From: Nitrososphaerota archaeon
GTDB taxonomy: Archaea; Thermoproteota; Nitrososphaeria; Nitrososphaerales; JAGGXQ01
Length of the DNA stretch: 23,319 nt
Assembly (NCBI GenBank): GCA_021162925.1
Contig: JAGGXQ010000141.1
Location: forward strand, 1-23,319
Direction of reading: 5' to 3'
This document shows, piece by piece, positions 20,375-23,319 of the stretch. Made by a program: the position numbers and the translations under genes. The notes beneath the pieces are model-generated. The model had not been told where the DNA came from, made no database searches, and saw only the letters and a program-made list of their open reading frames with translations. Each line of letters starts with the position of its first letter. Within the stretch, counting starts at the first letter, position 1.

Positions 20375-20742
20375 GGGTAGAAGCGGAGACCTCTCCCTCC
20401 GAAGACCTTGAGAAGGTGTCGAAGGCGATCGAGAACGTTACGGGCCTGAAGCCCGAGGTATCCGGCGACAAGGTGGTCCTGGAATCCGACTCCAAGGCCC
20501 TGCTCGTCCTCTACAGGAAGATAAGGGATAGGAACGTCGTGAGCTCGGTGAGGAGGCTCCTCCTAGAGCATAAGACGGGAGGGAGCACGTGGCTCTACCT
20601 CAACAGGCAGGCCGCATATGCTGGAAAGCTCGTGGTCTGCGAAGGCCCCGAGGAGTCCCCCCTCGGCCCCATAAAGCTTGAGATAGAGTCCGACTCGATA
20701 GACGAAGTGATAGACTGGCTCGCACCGGAATCAAGTTTATAA
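20359..20742 (+). CDS. UPF0201 / RNA-binding-like protein
   Basis: The 127-residue protein matches the archaeal UPF0201 (COG1325) family: RVRVEAETSPSEDLEKVSKA (4-23), a KVVLESDSKALLVLYRKIRD block (43-62), TGGSTWLYLNRQAAYAGKLV (73-92) and PLGPIKLEIESDS near the C-terminus. The family has a ribosomal protein L5-like fold and is suspected to bind RNA; no activity is known to me. The start ATG 20359 overlaps the UPF0200 gene by 16 bases, with AGGGG just before it, so translation is probably coupled. Confidence 0.92.
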   Translation: MDARVRVEAETSPSEDLEKVSKAIENVTGLKPEVSGDKVVLESDSKALLVLYRKIRDRNVVSSVRRLLLEHKTGGSTWLYLNRQAAYAGKLVVCEGPEESPLGPIKLEIESDSIDEVIDWLAPESSL

Positions 20743-20743
20743 G
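20736..20743 (+). promoter_or_regulatory. TATA box of glyA
   Basis: TTTATAAG overlaps the stop of the UPF0201 gene and is centred about 25 bases before GTG 20765 and 19 bases before the in-frame GTG 20759. Confidence 0.65.
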
Positions 20744-20764
20744 AGCCCTTTCTCTTGGGTGGCT

Positions 20765-22072
20765 GTGATAAGTCCCGAGGGTAGCTACGAAAGGATATTC
20801 GAGCTGTTGAAGGAGCACCACGATTGGATGAGGAACTCGATCCCCCTTATAGCTTCGGAGAACGTGCCGAGCCACGCGGTCAAGGAGGCGATGGTTTCCG
20901 ATTTCGGCAGCAGGTATGCGGAGGGGTGGCCGGGGGAGAGGGTGTACGCCGGTTGCAGGTATATAGACGAAGTGGAGAAGATATGCATAGAGCTGGCGAA
21001 GGAGGTGTTCAGGGCGGAGTTCGTGGACGTCAGGCCCGTGTCCGGGGTGGTGGCGAACCTTTCCATTTACACGGCGTTTACAGAGCCCGGGGACGTGATG
21101 ATGGCCCTCTCCATACCGAACGGCGGGCACATATCGATGGGGAGGAAGAAGTTCGGAGGTACCGCGGGCTCGGTCCACGGTTTGAAGGTCGAATACCTAC
21201 CGTTCGACAAGGATGAGATGAACATAGACGTCGACGAGACCATCAAAAAGGTCGAAAGGATGGAGGTGAAGCCGAAGCTGGTTATGTTCGGGGCGAGCAT
21301 GATCCTCTTCCCACAGCCCGTTAAGGAGCTGGCGCCCTTCTTCAAGAGCTACGGGACCCACATAAACTACGATGCGGCGCACGTGGCGGGGCTGATAGCC
21401 GGGGGCAAGTTCCAAGACCCTCTGAGGGAGGGGGCCGATACGATGACCATGAGCACCCACAAGACGCTCTTCGGCCCGCAGGGAGGGATGATAGTGTCGT
21501 CGGAGAAGTACGCCGAGAGCATAAAGAAGGCCGTCTTCCCTGGGGTCACGAGCAACCACCACCTCCACCACATGGCGGGTAAGGCCGTGGCCCTTGCCGA
21601 GATGCTCAAGTTCGGCAAGGAGTACGCCGATCAGGTCGTGAGAAACGCGAAGGCCTTGGCCGAGGCCCTCTACAACGAAGGGTTCAAGGTCTTGGGTGAA
21701 TCCAAGGGCTTCACCGAATCTCATCAGGTCGTGCTCGACGTCACCAAGTATGGTGATGGGTTCGAGGTCGAGAAGCTCCTAGAGTCCGCGAACATAATAA
21801 CGAACAGGGAGCTCATACCCGAGGATGTGGAGGCGAAGAGGAGCTACATGAGGCCTGGAGGGCTGAGGCTCGGAGTCTCGGAGGTCACCAGGCTGGGGAT
21901 GAAGGAGGATCAGATGAGGGAGATAGCCAAGCTCTTCAGGAGGCTCATAATAGACAAGGAGGACGTCGGGTCGGTGAGGAGGAGCGTAGCCGAGCTGAGG
22001 GCTGGGTTCCAGAAGATACATTACGCCTTCGAGGCCGACAAGGAAGCCTACGAATACATAAGGATAAGGTAG
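20765..22072 (+). CDS. glyA: Serine hydroxymethyltransferase
   Basis: This PLP enzyme interconverts serine and glycine using a folate-type or methanopterin-type one-carbon carrier. Numbered from GTG 20765 (435 residues), the signatures are IPLIASENVPSHAVKEAM, GSRYAEGWPG (48-57), VRPVSGVVANLSIYTAFTEP, DAAHVAGLIAGG (203-214) and the PLP-binding MSTHKTLFGPQGG with Lys233. The later block SHQVVLDVTKYG and the MRPGGLRLGVSEVTRLGM segment are also typical of the family. GTG 20765 fits the TATA box better than GTG 20759. It has archaeal rather than bacterial features (MSTHKTLFGPQGG in place of TTTTHKTLRGPRGG). No other one-carbon gene is adjacent. Confidence 0.96.
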   Translation: MISPEGSYERIFELLKEHHDWMRNSIPLIASENVPSHAVKEAMVSDFGSRYAEGWPGERVYAGCRYIDEVEKICIELAKEVFRAEFVDVRPVSGVVANLSIYTAFTEPGDVMMALSIPNGGHISMGRKKFGGTAGSVHGLKVEYLPFDKDEMNIDVDETIKKVERMEVKPKLVMFGASMILFPQPVKELAPFFKSYGTHINYDAAHVAGLIAGGKFQDPLREGADTMTMSTHKTLFGPQGGMIVSSEKYAESIKKAVFPGVTSNHHLHHMAGKAVALAEMLKFGKEYADQVVRNAKALAEALYNEGFKVLGESKGFTESHQVVLDVTKYGDGFEVEKLLESANIITNRELIPEDVEAKRSYMRPGGLRLGVSEVTRLGMKEDQMREIAKLFRRLIIDKEDVGSVRRSVAELRAGFQKIHYAFEADKEAYEYIRIR

Positions 22073-22073
22073 G

Positions 22074-22080
22074 TTTATAA
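22074..22080 (+). promoter_or_regulatory. TATA box of the UPF0148 gene
   Basis: TTTATAA lies two bases after the glyA stop and is centred 25 bases before GTG 22102. Confidence 0.65.
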
Positions 22081-22101
22081 CGCCCCCTTCGGTCTTTATA
22101 C

Positions 22102-22425
22102 GTGTCGAGGAAAGGGCTTGAGAGGGGGGTCGAGCTACTCAGGAAGGGCGCCGTCCTCCTGAAGGAGCCCTGCCCAAAGTGCGGAGGCCTACAGGTCCTC
22201 TACAAGGGGAGGAAGATATGCCTGAACTGCGGGGAGCTGGGCGAGGCGATATCCTCGCCATCCGAAGTCCTCTCCGATCTCCGCTCCATGCTGATCGACA
22301 AGATAAAGAGCGCGAGCGATAGGCTGGGGTCCGAATCCGATCTGAAGAAGCAGGCCGAGCTCACCGACCTCCTGCTGAAGTACGTCGAGCTGCTCGAAAA
22401 GGTGGGCAAGGCCCTAAAGGGCTGA
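22102..22425 (+). CDS. UPF0148 / autoantigen p27-like zinc-ribbon protein
   Basis: The 107-residue protein has a Zn-ribbon, C24-x2-C27 and C40-x2-C43 (PCPKCGGLQVLYKGRKICLN), preceded by a helix GLERGVELLRKGAVLL and followed by a long helical tail ending LLLKYVELLEKVGKALKG. This is the layout of archaeal UPF0148 proteins, related to human Sjogren syndrome/scleroderma autoantigen 1. The function in archaea is unknown; a role in nucleic acid or protein binding is possible. GTG 22102 is leaderless relative to the box at 22074-22080. The last 12 bases overlap the convergent RadA-like gene. Confidence 0.92.
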   Translation: MSRKGLERGVELLRKGAVLLKEPCPKCGGLQVLYKGRKICLNCGELGEAISSPSEVLSDLRSMLIDKIKSASDRLGSESDLKKQAELTDLLLKYVELLEKVGKALKG

Positions 22426-23175
22426 AGCGATCCCTCCCCTCCCTATCGAGTATTTCACCTCGACCCCCAAGTCGGGTTCCACGAGCCGAGCCCTCAGCCC
22501 GTCCACTTTGCTCATCCTTATCCTTATATGGACGTTCTGCCTCATCACCCTCTCGGCAGTCTCCACCAGCTCCCCCGTCTCCAGCCTTACCCTCACGGTG
22601 TTGGTGAGTAGGATCGCGGTCCTCCCCTTCAAGGCCACGAAGCCCAGCTCGAGCAGTTGCCTGGAAAACTCGGCCCTTTCTTCGAAACCCGCCTCGCCGG
22701 CCACGAAATTCTCGGTTATCGTGTCGAAGACTATGAGCTGGAAGAGCCCGGCCCTCTTATACAGCTCGTCGATCAGCCTCCCCTGCTCCTCCAGGCCCCT
22801 GACCTCCTTCACCATGACCCGATCCAGAACCCCTTCGACCCCCCTAAGCTCCGCGATCTCCTGGACCCTCTCAGGCCTGAAGGTCCCGCAGGCGTCCACG
22901 AACAGCAGGGGCCTGGGGTCCTCCCCCTTCAAACCCCTCCTCGCCCCCTCGACGCAGAGCTGGAACGAAAGCTGGGTCTTCCCGACCCCGTTCTCCCCGA
23001 ACACGTCCACCACCGATCCCAGGGCTATCCCCCCGTTCAGCAGCTCGTCTATCGGGCTACCGCTCTCTATCCTCTCGACGCCGGTCAGGGAGTAGTAGGC
23101 CTGATACCACCCGATCCTCCTGAGCCTCTCCAACTCATGGGGCATGCCCTTGATCGATCCGAGCATCCAATTCAC
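22414..23175 (-). CDS. RadA/RecA-family ATPase paralog
   Basis: The 253-residue protein is a single RecA-like ATPase core without the N-terminal DNA-binding helix-hairpin-helix domain of RadA, like RadB or the crenarchaeal RadA paralogs. It has GSPIDELLNGGIALGSVVDV (39-58), Walker A GENGVGKT (60-67), FVDACGTFRPERV (92-104) and Walker B LIVFDTIT (147-154), followed by AILLTNTVRVR. In RadA the third segment reads DTEGTFRPER; here the conserved Glu position is Cys96. A recombination-regulating role is likely by family. GTG 23175 is 26 bases from the TATA-like box at 23197-23205; ATG 23166 is an internal alternative. Its 3' end overlaps the UPF0148 gene by 12 bases. Confidence 0.9.
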   Translation of the reverse strand: MNWMLGSIKGMPHELERLRRIGWYQAYYSLTGVERIESGSPIDELLNGGIALGSVVDVFGENGVGKTQLSFQLCVEGARRGLKGEDPRPLLFVDACGTFRPERVQEIAELRGVEGVLDRVMVKEVRGLEEQGRLIDELYKRAGLFQLIVFDTITENFVAGEAGFEERAEFSRQLLELGFVALKGRTAILLTNTVRVRLETGELVETAERVMRQNVHIRIRMSKVDGLRARLVEPDLGVEVKYSIGRGGIASAL

Positions 23176-23196
23176 CGTCCTTCTTCATGCTCGTGG

Positions 23197-23205
23197 TCAT
23201 AAAGC
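23197..23205 (-). promoter_or_regulatory. TATA-like box of the RadA-like gene
   Basis: The minus strand reads GCTTTATGA, centred 26 bases before GTG 23175. Confidence 0.5.
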
Positions 23206-23214
23206 TTTTTATTC
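23206..23214 (+). promoter_or_regulatory. TATA-like box of the LSm gene
   Basis: TTTTTATTC is centred 27 bases before ATG 23237. It abuts the opposite-strand box of the RadA-like gene, so the two divergent promoters nearly touch. Confidence 0.5.
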
Positions 23215-23236
23215 TGTTATGTACTTGTGGTTTGGA

Positions 23237-23319
23237 ATGGAGATGTCGCAGAGTGCCAAGAAGCCACTCGCCATGCTTCAGAAGGCCGTGAACAAGCACG
23301 TCGCCGTGAGGTTGAAGAA
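23237..23319 (+). CDS. LSm / Sm-like archaeal protein, N-terminal part (cut by window edge)
   Basis: Only 27 codons are present. They read MEMSQSAKKPLAMLQKAVNK followed by HVAVRLK. The pattern PLxxLxKAxNKxVxVRLK is the start of the archaeal Sm-like (SmAP/LSm) fold: an N-terminal helix leading into strand 1. These proteins form rings that bind U-rich RNA. ATG 23237 fits the TATA spacing; ATG 23243 is an in-frame alternative two codons later. The rest lies beyond the window. Confidence 0.85.
   Translation, partial: MEMSQSAKKPLAMLQKAVNKHVAVRLK

Noticed and set aside
20600..21178. A 192-residue minus-strand open frame across the UPF0201 and glyA starts
   Set aside because: It spans a promoter and two conserved genes on the other strand and shows no motif.

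Overview
The window is a densely packed piece of an archaeal chromosome. It encodes archaeal or eukaryote-type information proteins throughout: thermosome, RfcL, eS19, eL39, eL31, PDCD5, aMBF1, a TIP49 (RuvB-like) ATPase, a RadA paralog and the start of an LSm protein. It also carries a tRNA splicing endonuclease subunit and an archaeal lipid prenyltransferase. High GC content with heavy use of AGG (Arg) and ATA (Ile) codons suggests a thermophile. A TACK-group lineage (for example Korarchaeia or a relative) would fit, but I cannot fix the lineage from sequence alone.

Layout. 1-2105 (minus): RqcH/NFACT followed by a CBS-domain protein cut by the window edge. 2157-2420 (plus): a three-helix EMC6-like membrane protein, convergent with a cobalamin adenosyltransferase (2417-2950). 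3054-5816 (minus): thermosome subunit and MtnA. 5868-8779 (plus): tRNA endonuclease subunit, UbiA-type ether-lipid prenyltransferase, RfcL and a small Cys-rich protein. 8814-10973: molybdopterin genes moaA, moaC and moaB, with a 62-residue coiled-coil gene on the minus strand between moaA and moaC. 11017-13591 (plus): TIP49 ATPase, then eS19, PDCD5, eL39 and eL31. 13593-15022: ASCH protein (minus), aMBF1 (plus) and an SRPBCC protein (minus). 15096-17405 (plus): TauE/SafE permease, DUF1634-like protein and aminotransferase. 17392-18102 (minus): metallo-beta-lactamase-fold protein. 18177-22425 (plus): B12-binding radical SAM protein, UPF0200 kinase-like protein, UPF0201 protein, GlyA and a UPF0148 protein. 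22414-23175 (minus): RadA-like ATPase. 23237-end (plus): LSm protein, cut by the window edge.

Transcription signals are unusually readable. Most transcription units have an A/T-rich TATA-like box centred 24-30 bases before the start codon, which implies leaderless mRNAs. I used this spacing to choose several starts. The clear exception is the thermosome gene, which has a leader and a strong Shine-Dalgarno sequence. Two divergent gene pairs each appear to share one TATA box, and both have the same 52-base start-to-start distance. Convergent genes often overlap at their 3' ends, by up to 59 bases. No intergenic stretch exceeds about 105 bases. I saw no tRNA, rRNA, CRISPR array, insertion sequence or phage gene.

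There is no single obvious new multi-gene system. The notable points are enzyme families with altered key residues (tRNA endonuclease His to Pro, MoaA second-cluster Cys to Asp, TIP49 Walker B Glu to Asp, RadA-like catalytic Glu to Cys), the EMC6-like protein, the Cys-rich protein translationally coupled to rfcL, and the coiled-coil gene inside the moa cluster.
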